From the NCBI RefSeq assembly GCF_900115825.1, contig NZ_FOXW01000001.1, forward strand, positions 496,001 to 560,000: 64,000 nucleotides of DNA, written 5' to 3'. A program made the position numbers and the translations under genes. Origin of the DNA: Desemzia incerta. GTDB taxonomy: Bacteria > Bacillota > Bacilli > Lactobacillales > Carnobacteriaceae. This document shows positions 9,101 through 20,000 of this stretch, piece after piece; within the stretch, counting starts at the first letter, position 1; each line of letters begins with the position of its first letter. The notes under the pieces are model-generated. The model saw nothing but the letters and a program-made list of their open reading frames with translations. It did not search any database and had not been told where the DNA came from.

Positions 9101-12100
9101 GTGAATAAAAAAGTTCTGAAAAGGAAAATCAAATTTATTGGGTCTCCGGTAAAAAATACTTTGATGAATACTGGATATAAGAGAAATCGCATTTATGCCA
9201 ATTTTTACGAAACAAAAAAAGTTGTAGATAATATTATTTTATATGAAAGTAGAGATGGAAAGAGCATAACTGACAGTCCTTATGCTATATTCAAATTCTT
9301 AATAAGCCAACCTCAATTTAAAAACTACAAACATATTTGGTCTGTGCAAGATTTCAAAGAACTCGAAATTGTCATGAATCGATATAAAGAATTAGACAAC
9401 GTAATTTTTGTAAAGAGAAATTCGACTAAATATCTAGAATATTTAGCTACCGCTAAGTATTTAATTAATAATTCAACGTTTCAAAATTTCTTTATACCTA
9501 AAGAAGAGCAAATTTATATTAACACTTGGCATGGCACTCCTCTGAAGAAAATGGGGTTTGAAATACCAGGGAACCCTGCAACTTCGAGAAACGTGGTAAG
9601 AAATTTCTTAAGTTCTTCCATTTTGATTAGTCCTAATGAACATACAACAGATATGTATTTGAAAAGTTATAAATTAGATGGATTATATAGTGGTGAAATA
9701 ATAGAAGACGGGTATCCAAGAATTGATTTAACCTTAAACACGTCAGAAACTAAACTTATCAATGACCTAGTTAGCGTTGGTCTAAAAATAGATACGAATA
9801 AAAAGAATATTTTGTATGCTCCTACTTGGAAAGGTACGAATGTTAATCAGGCACGTAATGATATGGAACAAATCATTTCTGATATGAACATACTAAAAGA
9901 AAAAAACGGAGATGAGTACAATATTCTTATAAAAGTTCATCCGTTTTTATACCCTACTGCAAAAAACATAATAGAGATTAAAGATATTTTAATCCCTGAT
10001 TATATTGATACAAATGAAATGCTAAGCGCAACTGATTTGTTAATAACAGATTATTCGAGTATATTCTTTGATTATTTAGTTACGGATAAACCAATCTTAT
10101 TTTATATGTGGGATGCAGAATATTATATTGACAGTAGAGGTAGTTATATTGATTTCGAAGAATTGCCTGGTCCGGTTCTTTATAACATAGGTGAAGTTAC
10201 AGAAGCAATCACTCATGTAGACGAAGTAAAAAGAAGTTATCAAAGTAACTATAATCATATGAAAGAAAGATTTACTAAATATGATGATGGAAATGTCACA
10301 TCTAGATTGGTAGATTACATTTTTGATAATGGCACTAAAGACATCAAAGTAATAAATAACTTAGATAGTAAAAAAGAAAAAATTGTTTTCTACCCAGGTG
10401 GTATGATGAATAATGGTATAACCTCATCGTTTATTAACTTAATGAATAATATAGATTATGATAAATATGATGTGAGTGTCTTTTTAAAGATACCAAATAA
10501 ACAAGAAGCCTTAAAAAACATAGCAAAAATAAACGACCATGCCCGTTTATTATTCAAGCATGGAATCCCTGTTTACACTTTAAATGAAATTTATCGTGAT
10601 CGTCTCTGTCATAATAGAGGTGTAGGGAAAAACTATCTGGAAAAAGCATATCCGGAAGCTGCCTATCAAAGAGAAGCTAAACGTTTTTTTGGAAAAACTG
10701 AATTTGATTTTTCAATTGATTTTAGTGGATATAGTCTGTTTTGGGCAAAATTTTTGCTAGCTACCAATGCTAAAAAGCGTATCTGTTATATGCACAATGA
10801 TATTTTGTCTGACAGTGAGCGAACAATCAATGGCAAAAGACCGCACTTTATAAATTTACGTGGGCTAATGACCGTGTATAATCGTTTTGATAAATTGGTG
10901 AGTGTTTCTAAAGGAACCATGGAATTGAACAAAAAAAATCTTGGCAAGTATGCTGATGATGATAAATTTGACTTCATTATTAACTCTATAAATCCAGAAA
11001 AAATACTAGGACATCGAACAAATAATGAAAATGTTTCAGAAGAAGATACGGGTATAAATACTATACCAGTGACTCTAAATAAGAAATTTGTTGCTAGAGC
11101 CCGGATAATAAACACTGATCATTTAAGCATCTGGAACAAACCAATCCATGATAGTTTTGTAAAAGAAGTTAGTTCAGCAGAGATATATAAAAACGAAGAA
11201 GTAGTTATTTCTTGGTTAACTGAAGTAGATGGAGCCAAATACTATAAATTTAGTATAAATAATAGAATCATTGGCTGGCTTGAAGAAAGAGCTTTTGAGT
11301 TGCTTCCTGATAGTGTTATGAATACTGAAAAAGTTAACATGTTGGCTGTGTTAAAACGAACAAAAAACAACGCGTTATGGACTAAACCCTATAATCTGTT
11401 TAATTCTCGTAGAGTGGCTTATAGTGGACAATACAAGAATATAATAGTGGATGTCCAAGAAATAGTTAAAACTCAACACAGCACATATAGTTTACTCTTT
11501 ATTAACGATATAAAATTAGGCTGGATTGATTCTTCTGCGCTCGATGTTTTGAAAGATTACACTTTGACTAATAAGTCATCACAAGATATAGAAAAAGAAA
11601 AAAATAAATTAAAAAGAAGTAACTATAAAAAGTTCAGCAAAGTTATTGAATATTTACCAAGTAGATCACTTAGGGACAGGAATATCGACAAGAAAGGAAT
11701 CATAAAGAATTTAGACACTTGTCGAATTTGGAATAAAATACCATCAAATCCTGATACTAAAGAGATTGAAGAACTGCCGGATATATTAAATAAGGAGCTC
11801 GACATTGTACGTGTAATGATAAATAAAAATGGCGCTTATTATTTAATTCAATATAATGGAGAACGAGTTGGTTGGGTAAATAAAAAAGCGGTAGAAATCA
11901 TACCAGATAAAAATGATTTACAGGAAAGAAATGTTTCTTATAAAGGGAAACTTTCTATAGGAAATCCTTTAATTTTGAAAAGTCCTGTAACTAAAGAATA
12001 CGTACAGCTAACAGTTGACAAAATTCTTAGCGATTCTCTAGTTTCTGTAGTAAAAGAAATGACTATTGGAGAAGAAGTATACTGCTGTCTGATGGATGAA

Positions 12101-12715
12101 GATAACTTTATCGGATGGATAAATAAAGATGAATTTATTGAAATAGAAGAACAAGGGATTGAAATAAATAATCAGATTATTGATGATCCTTCTTCTAAAA
12201 ACATAAACTTTGTTAATATGGGACGTTTATCTCCTGAAAAGGCGCAAGGTAATTTAATTTTGGCTTTTAAAGAAGTCCAAAAGAGACATTCAAATAGTAT
12301 GTTATATATATTAGGTGAGGGGCCGCTAAAGAGTGAGTTACAAGAATTAGTTGCTGACTTAAATCTGCAAGACAGAGTAATCCTCACTGGACAACAAGAA
12401 GAACCTTTCAGAATACTAGATAAATGCAACTGTTTTGTTCTTTCTTCACACTATGAAGGACAACCAATGGTTCTTTTAGAGGCACTCACGTTAGGATTGG
12501 ACATTATAGCTACCGATATTGTCGCAAACCGAACTGTATTAGAAGATGGAAAATATGGCATGTTGGTAGAAGATAGTGTAGACGGGTTGGTCAATGGTAT
12601 GATAAAATTCATAGAGTCATCAGACCACTCAGGAAGCGAAAGAAAGAATCAATTTGATTATATGGAATACAACCAGAGTGCAATACAAAACTTTTATCAA
12701 GTTATTCACAGCTAA
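9101..12715 (+). CDS. Fusion: TagF-like glycerophosphotransferase plus GT4 glycosyltransferase split by four GW modules
   Basis: A 1204-residue protein with no signal peptide or transmembrane helix, so predicted to be cytosolic. Residues about 1-405 form a complete CDP-glycerol glycerophosphotransferase domain (TWHGTPLKKMG near 140, ILYAPTWKG near 237, LLITDYSSIFFDY near 312). Residues about 425-645 look like the N-terminal half of a GT-B glycosyltransferase (KIVFYPGGMMNNGITSS), and about 1033-1204 the C-terminal GT4 half (FVNMGRLSPEKAQGN, then SSHYEGQPMVLLEAL). Between the halves, residues about 665-1015 hold four GW-like modules, each starting near SIWNKP or ALWTKP and ending at GWLEE, GWIDS, GWVNK or GWINK. 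The GTG start is 9 nt after AAAAGGAG. Probably a teichoic acid polymerase that also glycosylates; the role of the GW insert is unknown. Confidence 0.8.
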   Translation: MNKKVLKRKIKFIGSPVKNTLMNTGYKRNRIYANFYETKKVVDNIILYESRDGKSITDSPYAIFKFLISQPQFKNYKHIWSVQDFKELEIVMNRYKELDNVIFVKRNSTKYLEYLATAKYLINNSTFQNFFIPKEEQIYINTWHGTPLKKMGFEIPGNPATSRNVVRNFLSSSILISPNEHTTDMYLKSYKLDGLYSGEIIEDGYPRIDLTLNTSETKLINDLVSVGLKIDTNKKNILYAPTWKGTNVNQARNDMEQIISDMNILKEKNGDEYNILIKVHPFLYPTAKNIIEIKDILIPDYIDTNEMLSATDLLITDYSSIFFDYLVTDKPILFYMWDAEYYIDSRGSYIDFEELPGPVLYNIGEVTEAITHVDEVKRSYQSNYNHMKERFTKYDDGNVTSRLVDYIFDNGTKDIKVINNLDSKKEKIVFYPGGMMNNGITSSFINLMNNIDYDKYDVSVFLKIPNKQEALKNIAKINDHARLLFKHGIPVYTLNEIYRDRLCHNRGVGKNYLEKAYPEAAYQREAKRFFGKTEFDFSIDFSGYSLFWAKFLLATNAKKRICYMHNDILSDSERTINGKRPHFINLRGLMTVYNRFDKLVSVSKGTMELNKKNLGKYADDDKFDFIINSINPEKILGHRTNNENVSEEDTGINTIPVTLNKKFVARARIINTDHLSIWNKPIHDSFVKEVSSAEIYKNEEVVISWLTEVDGAKYYKFSINNRIIGWLEERAFELLPDSVMNTEKVNMLAVLKRTKNNALWTKPYNLFNSRRVAYSGQYKNIIVDVQEIVKTQHSTYSLLFINDIKLGWIDSSALDVLKDYTLTNKSSQDIEKEKNKLKRSNYKKFSKVIEYLPSRSLRDRNIDKKGIIKNLDTCRIWNKIPSNPDTKEIEELPDILNKELDIVRVMINKNGAYYLIQYNGERVGWVNKKAVEIIPDKNDLQERNVSYKGKLSIGNPLILKSPVTKEYVQLTVDKILSDSLVSVVKEMTIGEEVYCCLMDEDNFIGWINKDEFIEIEEQGIEINNQIIDDPSSKNINFVNMGRLSPEKAQGNLILAFKEVQKRHSNSMLYILGEGPLKSELQELVADLNLQDRVILTGQQEEPFRILDKCNCFVLSSHYEGQPMVLLEALTLGLDIIATDIVANRTVLEDGKYGMLVEDSVDGLVNGMIKFIESSDHSGSERKNQFDYMEYNQSAIQNFYQVIHS

Positions 12716-13054
12716 TAACTCTTGCTAAATAAGTCAATTTAAAATGTATGTTGTAATGGCGAAGTAAAAGCATGAAATGTTTTGACTTGCGTTTCGTTCT
12801 TGACTAACCATTTTCTTAAAATATTTTATTATTTTATTTGAAAAAATAGTGAAATTAGTTGGATTGACAGATTTAAAGCTGATCTTGAGTATCTTTTATC
12901 AAGATTAGCTTCTTTTATTTTTTTATGTCTTAAATCATATTTTTTATCAAGATACTAACGCTACTAATAAAACGTTAAACAAGTTAATAAAAAATAAAAT
13001 GGTAACAGACTAACGGACATTTAACATTACTCAAGGAAGAGGAATCAAAGAATT
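12716..13054. other. AT-rich intergenic region before yfhO
   Basis: This 339-bp gap holds the terminator at 12876-12924. A possible TTGACT (12800-12805) with an AT-rich -10 16-17 nt downstream lies upstream of that terminator. I see no small ORF with a convincing ribosome site and no other structured element. Confidence 0.5.
12876..12924 (+). terminator. Intrinsic terminator of the tag operon
   Basis: AAGCTGATCTTGA (12876-12888) pairs with TCAAGATTAGCTT (12899-12911), 13 bp with one G-U, followed by a T-rich run. Confidence 0.85.
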
Positions 13055-15826
13055 ATGAATAGTAATAAAAATAGTAACAAAAGAGGGATGTATTTATACA
13101 CATTAGCTTTTATAGCTATAAGTATGGTAGTATTTAGCGTCTTTTATTTACGAAATTTTTCTTTCGTTGCGCAATTTGATGGTGTTGGACAGCATTATCC
13201 AATGTTGGTAGAATTAAGAAATATTATAATAGATAGATTGAAAAATCCTTTTGCGCCTATTAACTTCTGGACGTGGCAATTAGGTATTGGGTCTGATGTG
13301 ATACATAGCATGTCATATTATGGATTGGGAGATGTAATTTCATATTTGATTGTACTCTTTCCAGAACAGTATTTAGAATTTGGGTATGGATTCTTAATGA
13401 TACTACGAATGTATTTAGCTGGACTGACTATGATTTTTTATTTGAAAAAGTACGAATATTCTTCTGTTGTAAACGCAGCAAGTGGAGTTTTTTATGCTTT
13501 TTGTGGAACACTTCTGATGTTTGTGCATCCTTTTTTTGCTAATCCTCTAATATTATTACCGTTACTTTTAAAGTCAATAGATAGAGTTTTTGAGGGGAAA
13601 TCAATAAAAAGCTTTGCTTGGCTTGTTGCATATACGTTTATAAATAATTTTTATTTTGCCTACATGCTAGTAATCATGGTTATTTTTTATTTCTTTTTGA
13701 ATTATATATTGATATTTAAACAAAAAGTTAATTTTTGGAATGTTTTTATAAAATTAGGTGTAAACAGTGTTATGGGAGCAATGATATCATGTGTACTATT
13801 CTTGCCCTCAGTAATAGGTACACTAAATTCAACTAGAGCAGAAAGACCTTTCGCTAATGGGATAGTTTTTTATCCTTTAGACTATTATTTAAAATTATTA
13901 AAAGGGTTTATAGGACCCGTAAACCATCTCCCTTATTCAACCAAATTGTCATTTGCTAGTATAGTAATATTTGCAATAGTTTTTACATTTTTGAATAGGA
14001 AAAAGTATAGGGTCTTGTTTGCCTCACTGGTTAGTAGCCTTATTATATTAGTATTACCATATGGAGCAGCACTAATGAATGGATTTACTTCTCCAGCAAA
14101 TAGATGGGCCTTCGGGTTGGCATTTGTATTAACTATTTGTGTTGCACACTTTTTAAATGAAATCAAAGATGTAACCATAAAAGAAATTAAAATTTACACG
14201 ACGACGTATCTTGTTTTTTTAGCTCTACATTGGGTTCATGCTGGATATAATGTATATTCTTTGAACATGATGTGGCCGTTAGTGTTTTTAACAATCAACT
14301 TAATGTTAATTGTATTCTGCTATATTCAAAGGAAAGAAAAGCTGTTTTCTATTAATTTAGTTACATTATTTTTCTTGATTATATGTTTAAATGTAGCTGT
14401 TACTGGAAATTATTATTTCAGTAACAAAGGAGACGGTGTAGCTTCTAATCGTCGACAAGGGAACACAATTAGTGAAAGTATTGAGGATCAATATAATGGC
14501 TTGAATAAGATGATTAACGATGAAAGTTTTTACAGAACGAGTCCTCTTGCACAAGGTGCGACGTACAATTTAGAAGAAGTAAATAACTCAATGCTTCGAA
14601 ATAATAGAGAAGTAGCTTCTTATTTATCCGTTCAAAATAAAAATATTGGTCAATTTTCAAGAGAAATGAAGAATAATCAATTCACTATGACAAATCCTTT
14701 AAAACAACTAGATGACAGAACTGTTCTTATGAATTATTTAGGCGTCAAGTATCTTTTTGTTGAAGAATCTGAAGGTGACAGAGTGCCTTTTCTATATGAA
14801 AAAGATATTGAGAATCCAAAAGCATCACTATATTCAACCGATTATGCTTTACCAATTGCTTTCATGAATTATAATGAAATTAGTCAAGAAAGCTACGAGG
14901 AACTTTCAGCTAACCAAAAGGAAGATTATTTAATTCAAGGGATAGTGACAGATAGAACTAAAGATAGTAGTTCAGAGATTCAAAATATAGCAGAATATGA
15001 AAATATAGACTTTAATATATCGGATATTACAGATAATAAGCTAGAGATATCTAATGATAAAAAACAGTATCGTATAACTATCAAACGTCCGGAAGATTTA
15101 GTAGATAGAGAAGTTTATTTAAAGATCAAAGGTCTGAAATATATACCATATTCATTCACTGAGCGCTGGGAAGATGTTAAAAAAAATCGAGTACCTAGAA
15201 GAACAACTTATGATTTTTTTAAAAATAATATTGGAGCACATTATTCAGATGGATACGAGATTTCATTTACTACAGATCAAAAAAAGAATACAATCAAACA
15301 GTATACAAAATATGATCCATCCTCTTATGATCCACAAGAAGATTTTCTAATAAATTTAGGAATTCATAGAGAAGAATTGAGCAGTATATTAATTGAATCA
15401 AATAGTTTAGGATTTTACACTTTTGAAAGTATAGAATTGATATCTAAAAGTTTTAATGAAGAATACGAAACTCAAATAAGACAACTACAAGACCAAAGTT
15501 TGAAACAAATAAAGTTCTCTAATAATCAATTAGAGGGAAATATTCAAAATAATCAAGATGGTTACTTAGTTACGTCTATTCCATATTCCAGTGGATGGGA
15601 AATCTATGTTAATGATGAATTAGTGGAATCAGAAAAAGCTAATATTGGGTTTTTATCAGTCTATTTAGAGGAAGGGAGTCATCAGGTAAAATTTGTTTAC
15701 CATTCACCCGGATTCAAAATAGGTCTTATCATTTCTATAATAGGTATTCTGTTTTGGGTGCTCTTATTATTAAAACCAATCACCAATCGTAAAAAAACAG
15801 TAGCTGAAGGAGATTCAAAAAAATGA
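13055..15826 (+). CDS. yfhO: YfhO-family GT-C membrane glycosyltransferase
   Basis: Large integral membrane protein (923 residues) with about a dozen N-terminal transmembrane helices, a hydrophilic region from about 475 to 885 (presumably outside the membrane), and a final helix near 890-910. The first-loop FDGVGQHYPMLVELRN carries the Asp region typical of GT-C/YfhO proteins. In Bacillus, Listeria and Staphylococcus, YfhO homologues work with CsbB-type enzymes: CsbB makes a polyprenyl-phosphate sugar and YfhO moves the sugar to teichoic acid outside the cell. Here the last 4 bp overlap the csbB start, so the pair is translationally coupled. The sugar and acceptor are inferred. Confidence 0.85.
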   Translation: MNSNKNSNKRGMYLYTLAFIAISMVVFSVFYLRNFSFVAQFDGVGQHYPMLVELRNIIIDRLKNPFAPINFWTWQLGIGSDVIHSMSYYGLGDVISYLIVLFPEQYLEFGYGFLMILRMYLAGLTMIFYLKKYEYSSVVNAASGVFYAFCGTLLMFVHPFFANPLILLPLLLKSIDRVFEGKSIKSFAWLVAYTFINNFYFAYMLVIMVIFYFFLNYILIFKQKVNFWNVFIKLGVNSVMGAMISCVLFLPSVIGTLNSTRAERPFANGIVFYPLDYYLKLLKGFIGPVNHLPYSTKLSFASIVIFAIVFTFLNRKKYRVLFASLVSSLIILVLPYGAALMNGFTSPANRWAFGLAFVLTICVAHFLNEIKDVTIKEIKIYTTTYLVFLALHWVHAGYNVYSLNMMWPLVFLTINLMLIVFCYIQRKEKLFSINLVTLFFLIICLNVAVTGNYYFSNKGDGVASNRRQGNTISESIEDQYNGLNKMINDESFYRTSPLAQGATYNLEEVNNSMLRNNREVASYLSVQNKNIGQFSREMKNNQFTMTNPLKQLDDRTVLMNYLGVKYLFVEESEGDRVPFLYEKDIENPKASLYSTDYALPIAFMNYNEISQESYEELSANQKEDYLIQGIVTDRTKDSSSEIQNIAEYENIDFNISDITDNKLEISNDKKQYRITIKRPEDLVDREVYLKIKGLKYIPYSFTERWEDVKKNRVPRRTTYDFFKNNIGAHYSDGYEISFTTDQKKNTIKQYTKYDPSSYDPQEDFLINLGIHREELSSILIESNSLGFYTFESIELISKSFNEEYETQIRQLQDQSLKQIKFSNNQLEGNIQNNQDGYLVTSIPYSSGWEIYVNDELVESEKANIGFLSVYLEEGSHQVKFVYHSPGFKIGLIISIIGILFWVLLLLKPITNRKKTVAEGDSKK

Positions 15827-16761
15827 AATTAGTCACTATTTGCACACCTATGTATAATGAAGGGGAAAATATTGAGAAATTTTATAAGGAAATTACTAAG
15901 GTAATTGCTCCTATAATTGATAAGTATAAATTTGAGTTTTTGTTTATAAATGATGGAAGTTTAGATGATTCTCTTGAAAAAGTAAAAGAAATCAGACAAT
16001 ACGATAAGAGAGTAAAATACGTTGATCTATCAAGAAATTTTGGAAAAGAAGTAGCTATGGCAGCCGGTTTTGATTATGCATTAGGTGATGCTGTCATTAC
16101 TATGGATAGTGATTTGCAACACCCTCCGAAAATAATCTTAGAAATGATTAAAGAATGGGAAAATGGCTATCAAGACGTTTACGGTAAACGTAGGGAGCGA
16201 CCTGGAGAATCAAAATTTAAAAAAAAGAGTTCCAGTATGTACTATGAGATGTTAAAAAAATTCTCGAAAACACCAGTTTTGCCTGGAGTTGGAGACTTTA
16301 GATTACTGGATAGAGTCTGTATAGAAGGTATAAAAAAATTGAGAGAGTCTCAACGTTATACTAAGGGATTGTATATGTGGATCGGCTATTCAAAGAAAGA
16401 AGTTTTATTTGATGCGGAGGAACGTTACGCTGGTGAGACTAAGTGGAAATTATCTTCCCTAATCAATTTAGCAATAGATGGTATTACATCAAACACGGTA
16501 TTTCCTTTGCGAGTTGCATCAATCGTAGGAGCGATAATATCCATAATTGCTTTTATATATATGGTATATATCTTAGTTTCTACATTGTTTTTAGGAAATG
16601 ATGTTAGCGGGTATCCTTCAACTATAATAATCATGCTGTTTCTAGGTGGGTTACAAATTTTATTTTTAGGAATTATCGGAGAATATGTTGGTAAAATTTT
16701 TGTTGAAACAAAAAATAGACCGATATATTTAATTAAGGAATACAGTGATGAAATAGAATGA
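15823..16761 (+). CDS. csbB: Polyprenyl-phosphate glycosyltransferase, CsbB/GtrB type
   Basis: Transfers a sugar (often GlcNAc or glucose in homologues) from a nucleotide donor to undecaprenyl phosphate. The N-terminal GT2 domain includes TPMYNEGENIEKFY, LFINDGSLDDS, VDLSRNFGKEVAMAAG and the metal-binding MDSDLQHPP (about 103-111). Two C-terminal transmembrane helices (about 230-252 and 264-288) and the tail KNRPIYLIKEY are typical of the family. It overlaps yfhO by 4 bp (ATGA), giving a two-gene extracellular glycosylation module next to the teichoic acid genes. Confidence 0.9.
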   Translation: MKLVTICTPMYNEGENIEKFYKEITKVIAPIIDKYKFEFLFINDGSLDDSLEKVKEIRQYDKRVKYVDLSRNFGKEVAMAAGFDYALGDAVITMDSDLQHPPKIILEMIKEWENGYQDVYGKRRERPGESKFKKKSSSMYYEMLKKFSKTPVLPGVGDFRLLDRVCIEGIKKLRESQRYTKGLYMWIGYSKKEVLFDAEERYAGETKWKLSSLINLAIDGITSNTVFPLRVASIVGAIISIIAFIYMVYILVSTLFLGNDVSGYPSTIIIMLFLGGLQILFLGIIGEYVGKIFVETKNRPIYLIKEYSDEIE

Positions 16762-16798
16762 AAAAGTAGTTTAATTCGCAAATAAAATAATAAAATTT

Positions 16799-16846
16799 AG
16801 AAATAGTAGTATATGGAAAAGTAAGAGTCTATATACTACTATTTCT
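16799..16846. repeat. 16-bp perfect inverted repeat, possible terminator
   Basis: AGAAATAGTAGTATAT (16799-16814) and ATATACTACTATTTCT (16831-16846) pair perfectly. No clear T run follows on either strand, so it is either a weak terminator for csbB or an RNA-stabilising hairpin. Confidence 0.55.
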
Positions 16847-17005
16847 ATATAATTAAGCAATTTTACTTAAACAATTTAATGAACGTTCAAATAATGTCCA
16901 TATACAACTAAAACCTTTTAAAAAAAACACGCCTATACCTAGATAAGAAAAATAATAAATAGTATATTTAAAAGGTGGTTAATTAAAAAAGGAGGAATTT
17001 ATTAA

Positions 17006-20000
17006 GTGTTGAAAAAGGCAATACAAAAAGTTGTCATTGTTTCTATGGTTGCAGGTATGATAAGCCCGATAATTTTATCAACGGGAGTTTCAGCAGTTGA
17101 AAGTAAACAATGGAACACCGATGTAGAACAAAGTATAGTTGAGCAAAACGAATCCGAGTCCGTTGAAAGCAGTGAACAATCTAAATCAGACACTGTGCAA
17201 GAAGATTACATAAATGAATTAGAAGACGTAGATTCTAATGAGAATGATATACCTAATGAACCAGAAAAGGATGCTATAAAACAACAGGAGCCTGCTTTAG
17301 AAGATTTGTCTGAAAGCAGCGAGGAAGTTGTAGGTGAATATTTTTCATTAGATGAAAACAGAGAAAAAGCAGTTGAAATGATGGAACAAGAAAACCAGAC
17401 TTTCAGTACATTTAGCATGAAGGCAAGAACTGTTTCGAAAACTGATGCATTTATCAATGCTATTTCTTCTTATGCAGTCTCAATAGCTAATGAATATAAA
17501 CTGTATGCGTCTGTAATGATTGCTCAAGCGGCTTTAGAGAGCGCATGGGGGACAAGTATACTGGCTTACGCTCCAAATTATAACTTGTTTGGTATCAAGG
17601 CAGGAACTGGAGAACCATATTTTACAAAGTACTCTAAAGAGTATAGTGAAGAAAAAGGCTGGACAGTAGAGAAATCTAATTTCAAAAAATATCCTTCCTA
17701 TAAGGATACTTTTGTAGACTATGCTAAAAAATTACGTAATGGACCAGATTGGAATAGGGCGCAAGGATCATGGGAGCCAAAGCGGTACGCTGGTGCATGG
17801 AAAGAGAATGCATCAACTTATCAAGCAGCTACTAAAGCACTTACCGGAAAGTATGCCACTGATCCGGATTATCATACTAAACTAAATGATCTTATTCAAA
17901 AATACAATTTAACTCAGTATGATAAAGTTACCTCGAATAATGGTGAAGATAAGAGTTTAGATGAAATCGCAAGTATTTCGTATGATGAAGTTAAATCTAC
18001 TGTTAATGTAAAAGATTATAAGGCTTACATCACTGGTGACACAGACGGAATATACACTCAGCCTAAAGGTACTGTTAATTCTAAAGTAGTGGCAGACGCT
18101 TCACAATACTTCAATAAACAAGTAGTAGTAACAGAAGAATCTACCACTGTTAATGGGGTAACATGGGCAAAAATCACTTTAAATGGCAAAGTTTTAGGTT
18201 GGATTGATAAAAAAGGTATAACAATTTACGACATTATTTTGTCTGAAAAACCTATAAATTACGTAGCGAAAATTTCTCGTAAAACAGATGGGATTAATTC
18301 ACGACCATACGGCACACAAGGATATAAGATGAATGCCTACTCATCAAAGTATTATGGTAAAGAAGTTAAAATTATCAAAGAAGCAGTAACTTCACGTGCA
18401 ACCTGGGCTTTAATTACTTTAAATGGAAAAGAGTTAGGTTGGATAGATAAGAACGGTTTGTCTATTGAAAAAGTAACTTCAACCAAAAATGTTAACTATT
18501 TAGCTTCTGTAAACCGTAAAACTGATGGTATCAATACGAAACCATGGGGAACAGAAGGGTATCAGTTAGTTGCAATGTCTTCTCAGTATTTTGGAAAAGA
18601 AGTAAAAGTAACTAAAGAAGCAGTAACTCCCCGTGCAACTTGGGCTCTGATTTCTATAGGTGGAAAAGAACTAGGTTGGATTGATAAAGCGGCATTAACA
18701 ACAAAAGACGTAATATTATCTGAAAAAGATATTAATTACTCTGCAACGATTAATCGTAAAACCGATGGGATTAACACCAAACCATGGGGAACGGAAGGAT
18801 ATCAATTAGTAGCGATGTCTTCTCAATACTTCGGAAGAGAAGTTAAAATTACTAAGGAAGCTGTTACTCCTCGAGCAACGTGGGCTTTGATCTCAGTGGG
18901 TGGTAAGGAACTAGGTTGGATTGATAAGGCAGCTCTTAATATAGAAAAAATAACATCTATAAATGATATTAGCTATACGGCTGTTGTAGCTAGTAAAACC
19001 GACGGGATCAATACCAAACCATGGGGAACTGAAGGTTATCAACTGGTTTCAATGTCTTCAGAATATCTTGGTAGTGAAGTACAAGTCATTAAAGAAGCTC
19101 AAACAAGAAGAGCAACCTGGGCTTTGATTACTTTAAAAGGTAAAGAGTTGGGCTGGATTGATAAGAATGGTCTAGAAACTTTTGATGCTATTTTATCTGA
19201 GAAAACTGTCAATTATGTTGCTAAAATCAACCGTAAAACAGATGGAATCAACACTAAACCATGGGGAACAAATGGTTATGAATTAGTAGCAATGTCTTCT
19301 CAATATGTTGGAAAAGAAGTAAAAGTTACTAAAGAAGCTGTCACACCTCGAGCAACGTGGGCTTTGATCTCAGTGGGTGGTAAGGAGCTGGGATGGATTG
19401 ATAAAGCAGGACTTGAGGTTGAAAAAATAACTTCTACCAAGAATATCAATTATCAAGCAAAGATCAAACGTGCAAATGATGGAATTAATACCCAGCCATG
19501 GGGAACAGAAGGATATCAATTAGTAGCTATGGCTTCAGAATATCTTGGCAAAGAAGTTAAGATTACAAAAGAAGCAGTAACACCTCGTGCAACATGGGCA
19601 TTAATTTCACTAAATGGAAAAGAATTAGGCTGGATTGATAAGGCAGGACTTGAAGTTGAAAAAATAACTTCTACCAAGAATATCAATTACCAAGCAAAAA
19701 TTAAACGTTCAAATGATGGAATTAATACAAAACCTTGGGGAACAGAAGGATATGAATTGGTTTCAATGTCTTCTGCTTATCTAGGTAAAGAAATTAAAGT
19801 TATCAGAGAAGCTGTAACACCCCGTGCAACTTGGGCATTAATCAGTCTAAATGGAAAAGAATTAGGTTGGATTGATAAAAATGGTTTAGACGTTGAAAAA
19901 ATCACGTCACAAACTAATGTGGCAGATTATAAAGCTCGCATTGTAAGAACTAACGATGGGATTAATACAAAGCCTTGGGGAACTGAAGGATATAAAACAG

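Noticed and set aside
16799-16846. Inverted repeat as the terminal repeat of a mobile element.
   Set aside because: It is a single local hairpin with no transposase, direct repeat or partner copy; a terminator-like role is more likely.
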